Source: an uncultured Solobacterium sp.
GTDB lineage: Bacteria > Bacillota_I > Bacilli_A > Erysipelotrichales > Erysipelotrichaceae
Length of the DNA stretch: 40,568 nt
Assembly (NCBI GenBank): GCA_900547815.1
Contig: URHY01000011.1
Location: 1 to 40,568 of the forward strand
Reading direction: 5' to 3'
Shown here piece by piece: positions 8,557 to 16,670 of this stretch; the stretch's first letter is position 1, and every line of letters begins with the position of its first letter. The notes under the pieces are model-generated. The model was not told where the DNA came from. It searched no databases and saw nothing but the letters and a program-made list of their open reading frames with translations. The position numbers were made by a program, and so were the translations under genes.

Positions 8557-9364
8557 ATTTTTTTGCTCCACAAGAACCTAAAGAAATAGGTTGTTTATCT
8601 TCTTCTTTATTTGCGGTTACGTGGTACTCTTTTTCAATCCATTCATATCCTTCTTGATCAACTTTTTCAACAAGGCTTGCATCTCCAGATACAACGATTT
8701 GTCCATCCATTAATACATGAGCATGAGTTGGTTGTAAATATTCATAGAAACGAGCATAGTGAGATACAATCAATAAGCCAAGATTTGTTTGTTGCTGGCA
8801 TTGGTTGATGGCATCTGAAACAATACGTAATGCATCTACATCTAATCCTGAATCAATTTCATCTAACATCGCAATAGATGGTTTTAACATCATCATTTGC
8901 ACGATTTCATTACGCTTCTTTTCACCACCGCTAAATCCATCATTTAAGAAACGATGAGCCAAGTCCGGCTTCATTTCTAGTTGTTCAATGGCTTTATCCA
9001 TCTCTTTAATAAACTTAAATAAAGAGATTGGTTTTTCTAAACGTGCATTCATTGCACTTCTTAAAAAGTCAGAGTTTGTTACACCTGAAACCACACTTGG
9101 GTATTGCATTCCCAAGAATAGTCCAGCTTTACTTCTTTCATCGACTGACATTTGTAGCACATCTTTTCCATCAAATGTAATTGAACCTGATGTAACTGTA
9201 TATTTTGGGTTTCCCATAATGGCTGCAAGCAATGTCGATTTACCATTTCCATTAGGTCCCATTAGGGCATGACGTTCACCTGATTTTACTGTTAAACTCA
9301 ACCCTTTTAAAATTTCTTTATTCTCCACGGATACATGAAGATCCTTAATGACCAAATCTGCCAT
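8549..9364 (-). CDS. sufC: Fe-S assembly ABC ATPase SufC
   Basis: A 271-residue soluble ABC ATPase, first gene of the suf operon. Walker A GPNGNGKST (36-44), Q-loop in MQYPSVVSGV, signature FSGGEKKR (144-151), Walker B SIAMLDE with the D-loop SGLD (163-174), and H-switch in VSHYARF. The divergent Q-loop and signature context are diagnostic for SufC over transporter ATPases. The C-terminus extends about 15-20 residues past usual SufC, ending KQPISLGSCGAKKYA; part of this tail is where the sufD SD lies. GAGGT precedes the ATG. The promoter is at 9390-9418. Confidence 0.97.
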   Translation of the reverse strand: MADLVIKDLHVSVENKEILKGLSLTVKSGERHALMGPNGNGKSTLLAAIMGNPKYTVTSGSITFDGKDVLQMSVDERSKAGLFLGMQYPSVVSGVTNSDFLRSAMNARLEKPISLFKFIKEMDKAIEQLEMKPDLAHRFLNDGFSGGEKKRNEIVQMMMLKPSIAMLDEIDSGLDVDALRIVSDAINQCQQQTNLGLLIVSHYARFYEYLQPTHAHVLMDGQIVVSGDASLVEKVDQEGYEWIEKEYHVTANKEEDKQPISLGSCGAKKYA

Positions 9365-9389
9365 ACATTCTACCTCTTTTCACTGAAAT

Positions 9390-9418
9390 ATAATACCAAA
9401 TAATTATTAAAATCTCAA
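9390..9418 (-). promoter_or_regulatory. Promoter of the suf operon
   Basis: On the minus strand, TTGAGA (9418-9413), 17-bp spacer, TATTAT (9395-9390); predicted start near 9383, giving a leader of about 20 nt. It is back to back with the prsA promoter. I see no clear Fur- or IscR-like operator. Confidence 0.7.
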
Positions 9419-9439
9419 TTAATACATCTTGTGGCTTCA

Positions 9440-9468
9440 TTGCAATTTAAAAAGATACATCGTATAAT
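9440..9468 (+). promoter_or_regulatory. Promoter of the prsA-like pair
   Basis: TTGCAA (9440-9445), 17-bp spacer, perfect TATAAT (9463-9468); predicted start near 9475, followed by AAGGAGG at 9484-9490 and ATG at 9497. Confidence 0.75.
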
Positions 9469-9496
9469 TGAAAAGACATTCTCAAGGAGGTTAATT

Positions 9497-10525
9497 ATGA
9501 CTGATGTTTTACGAAATAACTGGTTTGTCGTCCTAATTGCCGTAATCATTATCTGTTTTATTGGATATTTTATTTATGACACCAATAAAGATAATGTATC
9601 TGCAAAATCATCGAATAATGAGCAAGTTGTTGCTTCAATCAACAAGGATGATATTACCGCAAAAGACTTATATGATGAATCCGCACCATACGATGGTTCT
9701 ACCATTTACAATATGTATAAAAATGCCGTTGTGGATCAATCTATTAAAACAACTAAAGATTTAAAAAAACAAGCAAATACATTGGAAGCAAACATCAAAT
9801 CCAATGCATCAAAGCAAAGTGATGACTATGAATCCACTTTAACTTCAGAATTAGCAAAATATGGATATTCTTCTTTTGACGATTTAAATGACTATTGTTT
9901 AACAAGTGTAAAAGAAAAAGAAATGAATAAGCGTTATATCACTAAACATTTTAAAGATTTAAAAACTGCATGGGAAACAAAAAGTCCAAGAACTGTTTCA
10001 ATTATTAAAATGGATGTGAGTGATGCCGATAATTTAACAGAAACTGAAACTAAAAAGAAAAGCAATATTGAAACAGCTTTGACAAAAGAAAGCTTTGCGG
10101 ATGTCGCTAAAGCCTTCTCTGAAGATTCAAATACTGCCAACAAAAAGGGATTTGCAGGATATATTGATACAGATTCAACAACTTCTACAAGTTCAAGTTC
10201 AAGCTCTACAGTTCCTGCAGCCGTTGCAACAGCAGCTATTTCATTACAAAAAGGTGATACAAGTGATTGGATCACTGTTACAACTTCAAGTGGAACAAGT
10301 TTATATAAGGTTTATGTAAAAGAAACAGACTCAAGCAAAATTTTCAATGCAAAAAATGATGCTGTAGCAAACCAAGCTTTATATGCCGTTTTAAACAGTG
10401 ACTCTTCTCTTTCTTATAAAATTTTGAAATCTTATGCTAAGAAATTAGATATTAAATTCAATGATAAGAGTACTAAGAAAAAATTTGACAGTTATGTAGA
10501 AACAACTTATGGAGGTGATCAATAA
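9497..10525 (+). CDS. Membrane-anchored PrsA/SurA-like foldase, degenerate parvulin domain
   Basis: A 342-residue protein with a short cytoplasmic N-terminus, one membrane segment (about residues 9-29) and an extracellular SurA/PrsA-like part. The N-terminal helical chaperone region (about 45-170) is followed by a parvulin-like rotamase region (about 170-290) with ESFADVAKAFSEDSNTANKKG. That region is interrupted by a Ser/Thr-rich insert (TTSTSSSSSSTV). The histidines expected in RASHILV and GYHII positions are absent (TVSIIKM, LYKVYV), so it may act as a chaperone without isomerase activity. Unlike classic PrsA it has no lipobox. AAGGAGG sits 6 nt before the chosen ATG. Its stop and the next start share TAATG. 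Confidence 0.85.
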   Translation: MTDVLRNNWFVVLIAVIIICFIGYFIYDTNKDNVSAKSSNNEQVVASINKDDITAKDLYDESAPYDGSTIYNMYKNAVVDQSIKTTKDLKKQANTLEANIKSNASKQSDDYESTLTSELAKYGYSSFDDLNDYCLTSVKEKEMNKRYITKHFKDLKTAWETKSPRTVSIIKMDVSDADNLTETETKKKSNIETALTKESFADVAKAFSEDSNTANKKGFAGYIDTDSTTSTSSSSSSTVPAAVATAAISLQKGDTSDWITVTTSSGTSLYKVYVKETDSSKIFNAKNDAVANQALYAVLNSDSSLSYKILKSYAKKLDIKFNDKSTKKKFDSYVETTYGGDQ

Positions 10526-11424
10526 TGAAAAAGACACCTATATTATTCGTATGTGCAGCTATGATGTTGACTGGATGTTCAGGTGCAACCGCATCTATTT
10601 CAGATAAAGATGAAGCCATCATGACAATTGGTAATACAACATATACCAAAGGTGATGAGTATGATTTATTAAAAATTTCAACTGGAACCGATTTAACAAT
10701 GGAGCTTGTTAAACAAGCTATCTATAAACAAGAAGTTAAAGTAACAGATGAAATGAAAGAAAAAGCACAACAACAAATCGACAATTATAAAGGAAATATG
10801 TCCGATTTTGAAAGTCAAATTAAATCTCTTGGTTATACAAGCACAAAACAATATATGAATAAAGTTTTGATTCCAAGTTTACAAGCAAGTGAGTTAACTG
10901 AAAAATACTTCACAGACGCTAAAAAAGACATTCAAAAAACATACAAACCTAGTAAAGCACGTATCATTCAATGCGAAAATAAGGCGACGGCTAAAAAAGC
11001 ATTGAAAGCTTTAAAAGATGGAACAGACCCTGAAGAAGTAGCTTCACAATATATGGTAGATTCGGCAACATATTCAGGAAAAGAAACATTAATTACAACA
11101 AAGAAAACAGATATATCCACTCGAATGATCAATAAGTTATATAAGACAAAAAAAGCCGGAGTCATCGATGAAATTTTCACAAACGAAAGCAGTGGAACAA
11201 CATATGCTTACGTTGCCGTATTAGTAACAAACACATACAAAGATATTAAAGATGAAGTCTATACAACATTAAGTAGTGATGATGATATCACAAAAGCTTG
11301 TCTTGTATATTACTTAAAGAAATACAATTTTGAAGTTCATGATCAAGATGTATTCGACAATTTAAAGGCAAACAATCCAGAATATCTAGTTTCTAGACCG
11401 GATCTTGCGAAATCTAAAGACTAA
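10525..11424 (+). CDS. prsA: PrsA-like foldase lipoprotein
   Basis: A 299-residue lipoprotein: signal peptide of about 17 residues with lipobox LTGC (C18 lipidated). An N-terminal helical domain follows, then a parvulin-like region with KARIIQCENKATAKKAL and DPEEVASQYMVDSATYSGK, where PrsA has ASHILV...FEDLAKEYSTDS. As in the neighbour, the canonical catalytic histidine is missing. It probably helps fold secreted proteins on the outer face of the membrane. GGAGGTGAT precedes the ATG, which overlaps the previous stop by one base. A strong terminator follows. Duplication followed by divergence from the upstream gene is likely. Confidence 0.87.
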   Translation: MKKTPILFVCAAMMLTGCSGATASISDKDEAIMTIGNTTYTKGDEYDLLKISTGTDLTMELVKQAIYKQEVKVTDEMKEKAQQQIDNYKGNMSDFESQIKSLGYTSTKQYMNKVLIPSLQASELTEKYFTDAKKDIQKTYKPSKARIIQCENKATAKKALKALKDGTDPEEVASQYMVDSATYSGKETLITTKKTDISTRMINKLYKTKKAGVIDEIFTNESSGTTYAYVAVLVTNTYKDIKDEVYTTLSSDDDITKACLVYYLKKYNFEVHDQDVFDNLKANNPEYLVSRPDLAKSKD

Positions 11425-11430
11425 TAAAAT

Positions 11431-11465
11431 GCCAATAGACAAATGTCTATTGGCTTGTTTTTTTT
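11431..11465 (+). terminator. Intrinsic terminator of the prsA pair, overlapping the convergent gene's stop
   Basis: Stem GCCAATAGACA (11431-11441) pairs with TGTCTATTGGC (11444-11454), then TTG and a run of Ts. The TAG stop of the minus-strand DUF4176 gene (11449-11447) lies inside the second arm. Confidence 0.9.
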
Positions 11466-11719
11466 ATCATTTCATCGAGTTCAAACCGAAAATTGAACTC
11501 TTCTATATCCTGCAATCCAATATAGTAAAGACAATCAATATCTTCATGATCAAATACATAACAAGAATCCTTATCCATATAGCCTTCTGGCCATAAACAT
11601 CCTGCATAATCATACATTTTCTTTGTCTTTACATTTTGTTGAAGACGTCCAATAATCATTAATCTTTTAGTTCCTTCTTTTAAAGTCACTACACTTCCAA
11701 TTGGTAATAAATCTTTCAT
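11447..11719 (-). CDS. DUF4176 protein of the type VII secretion locus
   Basis: A 90-residue soluble protein resembling DUF4176: LLPIGSVVTLKEGTKRLMIIGR, then YDYAGCLWPEGYM and FDHEDIDCLYYIGLQD. Members are found in Firmicutes T7SS/LXG effector regions; their biochemical role is unknown. It is the last gene of the T7SS operon, 11 nt after the beta-rich candidate substrate. The SD AAGGAGG lies upstream of the ATG. Its stop codon is inside the stem of the convergent terminator. The family assignment is from memory of motif order, not from a search. Confidence 0.75.
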   Translation of the reverse strand: MKDLLPIGSVVTLKEGTKRLMIIGRLQQNVKTKKMYDYAGCLWPEGYMDKDSCYVFDHEDIDCLYYIGLQDIEEFNFRFELDEMIKKTSQ

Positions 11720-11730
11720 TTAACCTCCTT

Positions 11731-12525
11731 TTAATAGCTCACATTGATTTTAAAGCCCAGCCCCGCAATAAAGCCAAGTTTAGATCCAATTTCCCACTCT
11801 CTACTTGAAAAATGATATGAAAAGTTTGCCTCAGCACTTCCAACACTTCCTTGTGCAGTTAAAGTTACTTTTGCACCAAGAATATTTAAAACACAACGCG
11901 TTTCTCCTCTTAAGGCTGCAACACCAACACCAGCCTCAAACGACTGCACCTTTTTAGAAAATACGGCCTTACAATTCGCATACGCCACACCGACTTGTCC
12001 TGTTGCACGAGCACTCGCATACACTTTTGAATTACCAATACGTGCATTCACCGTTGATGATAATAAGGCAACGCTAGCCTCACCTTGTAATACAACACGA
12101 GGATCAAATTTTTTATTTTTCCATAACCGAGCACTTATACTCGATTTAATTTTTCCATCTAATATCGTCGCATTGGCCCCCACATGAAAATAATCTCTCG
12201 TATAGTTTTTATTCCATTCCTTTAATGAAGCTGTATATCCGATTGAGCCATAAGAATATCGACTTTGTTTAGTAAGCTGCGAAACTAAATTCAAGTTTAC
12301 ATACTTAGTGAAATTATGTTTACCAGGCTGAAACAACAATTGTTTGTTTTCTGTATTCTCGATTAAAGTGGCACTTTTCGATAAATAATTCGAAATATCC
12401 ATAATTTCTTTTACGATACGATTCTGTCTTTCCTTTAACGCAGGATTCTTTAACGCGATATTTCTTGATGCCAATAAATTATATTGTGCACTTAAATTTT
12501 TACAAGAAAGACTATCGGCTTTCAT
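11731..12525 (-). CDS. Beta-rich protein of the T7SS operon, candidate substrate
   Basis: A 264-residue protein without signal peptide. Residues 1-65 are mainly helical (SCKNLSAQYNLLASRN..., IVKEIMDISNYLSKSATLIE). From about 90 to the end it is a string of short alternating beta-strand-like segments rich in Ala, Gly, Ser and Val (HVGANATILDGKI, GEASVALLSSTVNAR, ATGQVGVAYANCKAV). Similar glycine/alanine beta regions occur in the C-terminal parts of Firmicutes LXG/polymorphic-toxin-like proteins (recollection, not searched). It follows two WXG100 genes and a tiny helical partner gene, the order seen for T7SS cargo. I see no known toxin motif. Its start overlaps the 57-residue gene by 14 nt; AGGAAA precedes the ATG. 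Confidence 0.65.
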   Translation of the reverse strand: MKADSLSCKNLSAQYNLLASRNIALKNPALKERQNRIVKEIMDISNYLSKSATLIENTENKQLLFQPGKHNFTKYVNLNLVSQLTKQSRYSYGSIGYTASLKEWNKNYTRDYFHVGANATILDGKIKSSISARLWKNKKFDPRVVLQGEASVALLSSTVNARIGNSKVYASARATGQVGVAYANCKAVFSKKVQSFEAGVGVAALRGETRCVLNILGAKVTLTAQGSVGSAEANFSYHFSSREWEIGSKLGFIAGLGFKINVSY

Positions 12526-12685
12526 GATTTAAAATTTCCTGTATTTGTATCTGAATCAAGTATTGAATTCGCGATACTTTTTGATTTACATAGACAAACT
12601 CTTCACTCGATACTGCATTTTTTGTTTGATTCAAAAGAGAGCTTAAATCACTTGATAATACTTTATAAAATTGTATCTCATCCAT
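12512..12685 (-). CDS. 57-residue helical protein of the T7SS operon
   Basis: A short reading frame filling what would otherwise be a gap between the second WXG100 gene and the candidate substrate. It begins MDEIQFYKVLSSDLSSLLNQ and ends QIQEILNHESR, about 57 residues, strongly helical and without membrane segments. The start overlaps the WXG100 stop as ATGGATGA (12685-12678), and the stop overlaps the next gene by 14 nt, so it fits tightly in the operon and is likely translated by coupling, as no strong SD is visible. Small helical partners next to T7SS cargo (Lap-type chaperones in LXG operons) are a reasonable analogy, but homology is not shown. Confidence 0.6.
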   Translation of the reverse strand: MDEIQFYKVLSSDLSSLLNQTKNAVSSEEFVYVNQKVSRIQYLIQIQIQEILNHESR

Positions 12686-12962
12686 GATGCATCAAATTTT
12701 GTTCGTTTTCCTGATATAGATTTGCGGTTTGATGTAAATATGTAGAAAAACGCGTTAATGTTTCCAAATACGACATCATAGCAGGATTTAATGTTTGAAA
12801 CTGTTCCATAAAATATTTAGATGCAGGAGACTGCCATATCGATTCCACATAATACATCTTAGATTCAATTTCATTAAATACAGTACGAATCTCATTGGCA
12901 TACGCATCTACTTGTTTTGAATACGCCATTACATCTTCACTTGATATTTGAATTTGTGCCAT
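12678..12962 (-). CDS. WXG100-family protein (second copy)
   Basis: A 94-residue two-helix ESAT-6/EsxA-like protein. The turn motif is WQS in SIWQSPASKYFMEQF (about residues 41-55), where WXG normally stands, followed by a second helix and the tail NLYQENEQN, which fits a YxxxE-like secretion signal. ATG 12962 is chosen over the in-frame ATG 12968 because AGGAGG is 7 nt from the former and 1 nt from the latter. It is 11 nt downstream of the other WXG100 gene, so the two may pair as a secreted heterodimer. The Gly-to-Ser change in the motif is a common variant. Confidence 0.9.
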   Translation of the reverse strand: MAQIQISSEDVMAYSKQVDAYANEIRTVFNEIESKMYYVESIWQSPASKYFMEQFQTLNPAMMSYLETLTRFSTYLHQTANLYQENEQNLMHHG

Positions 12963-12973
12963 AACCATTCCTC

Positions 12974-13267
12974 CTACAATAATAATTTAGCTTGTTGAAC
13001 ACGATCTTGTTGAAGTTTTTCATAAACCGAAGCAGTTTGTTTTAAAACATTACTATATTCTAAAATCACTTGATACATTTCATTTAGACTTGGTCTAAAT
13101 TCTTCTAACTGATTTTGAAACGCTAAATGATCCACACCTTGCCAGATACTTTGCATATGTTCAACCTTCTCATATAAATTTTGAATTAGATCATTATAGC
13201 TATCCGCTTTGTTTTTTACATATACACTTGCTTGATATACTTCTGAATAATCCACTGAAATTTTCAT
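12974..13267 (-). CDS. WXG100-family protein (first copy)
   Basis: A 97-residue helical hairpin protein of the WXG100/EsxA family, the small secreted substrates of type VII systems. WQG lies at about 42-44 (SIWQGVDHLAFQNQLEEF) between two amphipathic helices. The C-terminal tail is VYEKLQQDRVQQAKLLL, carrying Tyr and an acidic residue where a secretion signal is expected. GGGAGGT stands 5 nt before the ATG. It follows the EsaB-like gene by 3 nt and precedes the second WXG100 gene. Confidence 0.92.
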   Translation of the reverse strand: MKISVDYSEVYQASVYVKNKADSYNDLIQNLYEKVEHMQSIWQGVDHLAFQNQLEEFRPSLNEMYQVILEYSNVLKQTASVYEKLQQDRVQQAKLLL

Positions 13268-13270
13268 TAC

Positions 13271-13477
13271 TTACCTCCCATAAATCAACATATCGCAATG
13301 TGCAATATGATTTTCTTTAAATGTTTTATTCAAATCCAAAAAACACATAACTGTAACATTAAACACATATCGTACTTCATACTCTAAAAACTCATCAAAA
13401 AAATCTTGTACTCGATACGATTCAGAAACAAAAATCATTCTTCGATCAAAAGAAAGATATATACCTATCTCATTCAT
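13271..13477 (-). CDS. EsaB/YukD-like ubiquitin-fold protein
   Basis: A 68-residue protein beginning MNEIGIYLSFDRRMI and ending KENHIAHCDMLIYGR. The layout (beta hairpin, helix RVQDFFDEFLEY, then strands, ending in a pattern like the IxDGDxL of EsaB) and its place directly after essC suggest the small ubiquitin-like T7SS component EsaB/YukD. ATG 13477 is chosen because it overlaps the essC stop as ATGAATGA, with AAGGG about 10 nt upstream; longer frames up to 13531 only extend into essC. The similarity is at fold-pattern level, so confidence is moderate. Confidence 0.65.
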   Translation of the reverse strand: MNEIGIYLSFDRRMIFVSESYRVQDFFDEFLEYEVRYVFNVTVMCFLDLNKTFKENHIAHCDMLIYGR

Positions 13478-16400
13478 TAATTCCAATCCCTTCATTTTGA
13501 TCTTTAAAAAACACATAATCAAAGCTTTCATAAGGAAGCTTACGCCTTAGTGTATATCCATATTCCTTCAATCCATAGCCAACCCATAATACTTGTGACT
13601 GATATAAAGCTTTTTGAAACACTTCGTTTGTCAATAATTTAAAATCTACACAAACAATATATACATCACTATTAGAATCTAAGTTCGAACTGATCTTAAG
13701 ATGCGAAAGATTTTCACATAACTGATAAACTCTATCCTTGTATTCTTCATGCATATATAAAATATAAAACTTCCTTTCCTCATCAATAAATACAGGATGA
13801 TCACTTTGACTTTCAAAACCAATACAATTTCGTTCTTTTCGATATGAAAATGATCTACACTTTTTTCTTTTAAGCTTATCTTCTACTACTCGATTATAAA
13901 TACATTCCACATATGCATTTTCATAACATGTCATGTTTAGATAAGAAGGCAATTGGTAGGTGTCAAAATATATTCTTTTATCATCTAAACTCTCCACATC
14001 AAACACATACTTGTTTTGAATCCATTTCAACCGAGAATTTTCATTATCCGTAAAGACAAACGCACACACATTTTCATTCAATAAAGATAAATCAAGATTT
14101 TCATCTTCAAAAATAATACAAACTCCACTTTGTATCTGATGAAAACACCTAGACTTATAAAAGTTAAAATCTACATAATCATTTAATACATTGGATCCAT
14201 ATACATAAATGGTTTCATCTTTAAAATAATGTAAGAGACTAAATACAACGTCTAGACGCTTTGTATATATAAGCTGTAAACGATCAAAAACAAGCTGACA
14301 CTGCTTTTGTATAAAAGGAAGATCTAAAACTCCAAAAACATCTTTTGAAATATTTTTTGGCAATAATACCCATGATTTTTCTTCCTTTAATGCATTGACT
14401 TTTTCTTTTAATGCATCCACAACACGAATACTTGAATGATGTTTCGATTGAATCACTTCTTTTCGCTCATTAATTTCATACCATGATCTTTCATCCACAT
14501 ATTTTTGTAGATAAAAGCTTCTACATTCCATACACTCATTTTTAGCTTGTAAAATCATATCCCCTGGATTCTTCAAAGCATAACCCTTTTCATTTTGTAG
14601 AATTTCACGACTATCCTGAACATTATTCACATGAAAGCAAGCTTTCCAACTCGTATTTGCCATAATCTGATCGTCAATTATACCAGAAGGTTTTTGCGTT
14701 GAAAGGACTAAATGTATCCCTAAAGATCTACCAATACGTGCAATTTCTTGTAACTGTGACATGAATTGCGGAAATTTTACTTTCAATTGTGCAAACTCAT
14801 CAACAAATATCCATAAATGTGAGAGAGTGTGATTTTCGTTATACGCATTGATATCAGAAACCTTTTCTTCTAAGAATAATCGTTGTCTTTTTTCTAATTC
14901 GAAATTCATACTCATAAAAAACCGTTCCATAGATTGTGTATCTAAATTTGTGACAATTCCTGCGCAATGCGCAAATTCATAAAAAGGTTGTCCAAAAGCT
15001 CCGCCTTTGAAGTCGATTAATATATATTGAAAGTAACTAGGTGCATTATGCCAAATCATCATCATCAATAAAAAACTTATAAATTCACTCTTTCCATAAC
15101 CTGTCATACCTGCGACCAAGCCATGAAAACCATACTCCTTAAAATCCATGTCCACTATTTGATTTGATGCACTAATTCCAACAGGAACTTTCATTACATA
15201 CTTATTTTTCCTAATAGGTTTAGATTTTAGTAATGTTTCATAAAAATCTACATTTTGTGATTTTAAAAGATACCTTTTTTTATTTATATTTAAATCCGAT
15301 ATATGAACAGTCTGAATATTATAGTCATAATGAAAAGATGGTTCTTGTTTTCCAACATAAATCAAACAAAAAAATGCATCTGGAAAACAGTTAGAATCTG
15401 TACTTACTACAATCAAATCTTTATTTGTCTTTTCATTTACCCTACAATATGGATTTAATAGAATATCCTTCATCCCCTCAAATTCTTGCATCCATAACCA
15501 TTTTCTTTTTTTTGAAGAATACCAAAGATAATTATTAAATAAAATGATACTTTCTTTTATATCTGTATTAATCCAACAAACCTCACCCTCTTTTAAAAAA
15601 ATCGGTTGCATCACATTCGAATTTAAGGTTTGGATCAATTTATCCCGTTTTATCACTAAATCATTTGATGCATATTCGTAAGATGTTTCACGATAAGAAA
15701 TATCACACCATTTTGATTCCGTACAACCAACATATACAACATCAGAAGTTTCATGTTTAAAAGCCGTCATATACTTTTCAATATATGTATAAATTTCTTT
15801 TTCAAATTGTTGTTGAAGCCTATTTTTCTTTTCATACATTTGATTTATATAAGCATCATACATATCTAAACTTTTTTGACTTTCCTTCAAACTCAATTTG
15901 TATTGATAACTTCGATTGTATAAACCATAAATCATAAATGTACACGCCATAGTAAGTGAACTGATCATACTTGTAAATAAGGTATCAAGTTTTTGCTTTT
16001 GTAGATATCCAATAATTATACTAGATACAAAACCAGAACCTGCAATCATACATGAAGGTCCAATCGCACTAAATAAGCTTTGTTTATGTACAACACGCTG
16101 TATTTGAGGCATTTGTATATCAAATTTTTGAATAGCTGGTAAATTTGCATTAAAATTTGATGCATAAAAAATTGGGCCTTCAACTTCCATATTCTTTGAA
16201 TCATATGGATTATCTACCATGTCTAGTAATAGATAGTTTTTTAAATAAATCATACGAATATTCGCAGCTACTATTTCATCCTGTATTTTTAGATTCCATG
16301 TATTTACTCTTCTTGTATTAACATATGTACCATTTAAACTGTTTAAATCGGTCAACACTCCATCTTCAATCTTAAAATGAAATCGGGAAATACCTTTTGC

Positions 16401-16670
16401 ACATAATTGAATATCACACAATTCACTTCTTCCTATTTGTATCTTTGATGCGATTGGAAAATAACTAATTTGACTTTCCTTTTCTTCTAAATAGAATGAT
16501 GTATCTAAAATCGTACAAGATTCATTAAATTTTAATATCTTTTTGTTTTGTCCATAAAAAATACAAAGTCCCTGACTTTTCTTCACAAATAAAAATCCTG
16601 AATATTCCTTGATTGAATCTACATCAAAACATTCACATTGATTTTTTGTATATATCCAAAGTCTACTCAT
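13470..16670 (-). CDS. essC: EssC-type T7SS ATPase with FHA domain, reduced C-terminus
   Basis: A 1066-residue FtsK/SpoIIIE-type motor of the type VII system. N-terminal FHA domain about 55-145 with full phosphothreonine-pocket residues (GR at 80-81, SRFH 95-98, LNGTYVN 112-118). Two membrane segments lie at about 203-223 and 231-250, then a coiled-coil linker. One canonical ATPase follows: Walker A GMTGYGKS (521-528), LIDFKGG (551-557), Walker B IFVDE (621-625) and STQKPSG (657-663). EssC proteins usually have about 1,450-1,500 residues and three ATPase modules. Here only about 350 residues follow the first, containing GFESQSDHPVFID-type remnants but no P-loop. Its ATG overlaps the previous stop as ATGA (16667-16670). 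Confidence 0.93.
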   Translation of the reverse strand: MSRLWIYTKNQCECFDVDSIKEYSGFLFVKKSQGLCIFYGQNKKILKFNESCTILDTSFYLEEKESQISYFPIASKIQIGRSELCDIQLCAKGISRFHFKIEDGVLTDLNSLNGTYVNTRRVNTWNLKIQDEIVAANIRMIYLKNYLLLDMVDNPYDSKNMEVEGPIFYASNFNANLPAIQKFDIQMPQIQRVVHKQSLFSAIGPSCMIAGSGFVSSIIIGYLQKQKLDTLFTSMISSLTMACTFMIYGLYNRSYQYKLSLKESQKSLDMYDAYINQMYEKKNRLQQQFEKEIYTYIEKYMTAFKHETSDVVYVGCTESKWCDISYRETSYEYASNDLVIKRDKLIQTLNSNVMQPIFLKEGEVCWINTDIKESIILFNNYLWYSSKKRKWLWMQEFEGMKDILLNPYCRVNEKTNKDLIVVSTDSNCFPDAFFCLIYVGKQEPSFHYDYNIQTVHISDLNINKKRYLLKSQNVDFYETLLKSKPIRKNKYVMKVPVGISASNQIVDMDFKEYGFHGLVAGMTGYGKSEFISFLLMMMIWHNAPSYFQYILIDFKGGAFGQPFYEFAHCAGIVTNLDTQSMERFFMSMNFELEKRQRLFLEEKVSDINAYNENHTLSHLWIFVDEFAQLKVKFPQFMSQLQEIARIGRSLGIHLVLSTQKPSGIIDDQIMANTSWKACFHVNNVQDSREILQNEKGYALKNPGDMILQAKNECMECRSFYLQKYVDERSWYEINERKEVIQSKHHSSIRVVDALKEKVNALKEEKSWVLLPKNISKDVFGVLDLPFIQKQCQLVFDRLQLIYTKRLDVVFSLLHYFKDETIYVYGSNVLNDYVDFNFYKSRCFHQIQSGVCIIFEDENLDLSLLNENVCAFVFTDNENSRLKWIQNKYVFDVESLDDKRIYFDTYQLPSYLNMTCYENAYVECIYNRVVEDKLKRKKCRSFSYRKERNCIGFESQSDHPVFIDEERKFYILYMHEEYKDRVYQLCENLSHLKISSNLDSNSDVYIVCVDFKLLTNEVFQKALYQSQVLWVGYGLKEYGYTLRRKLPYESFDYVFFKDQNEGIGINE

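Noticed and set aside
9934..10319. Ser/Leu- and Gln-rich frames over the first prsA-like gene
   Set aside because: They are shadows of the Ser/Thr repeat region of the real gene.
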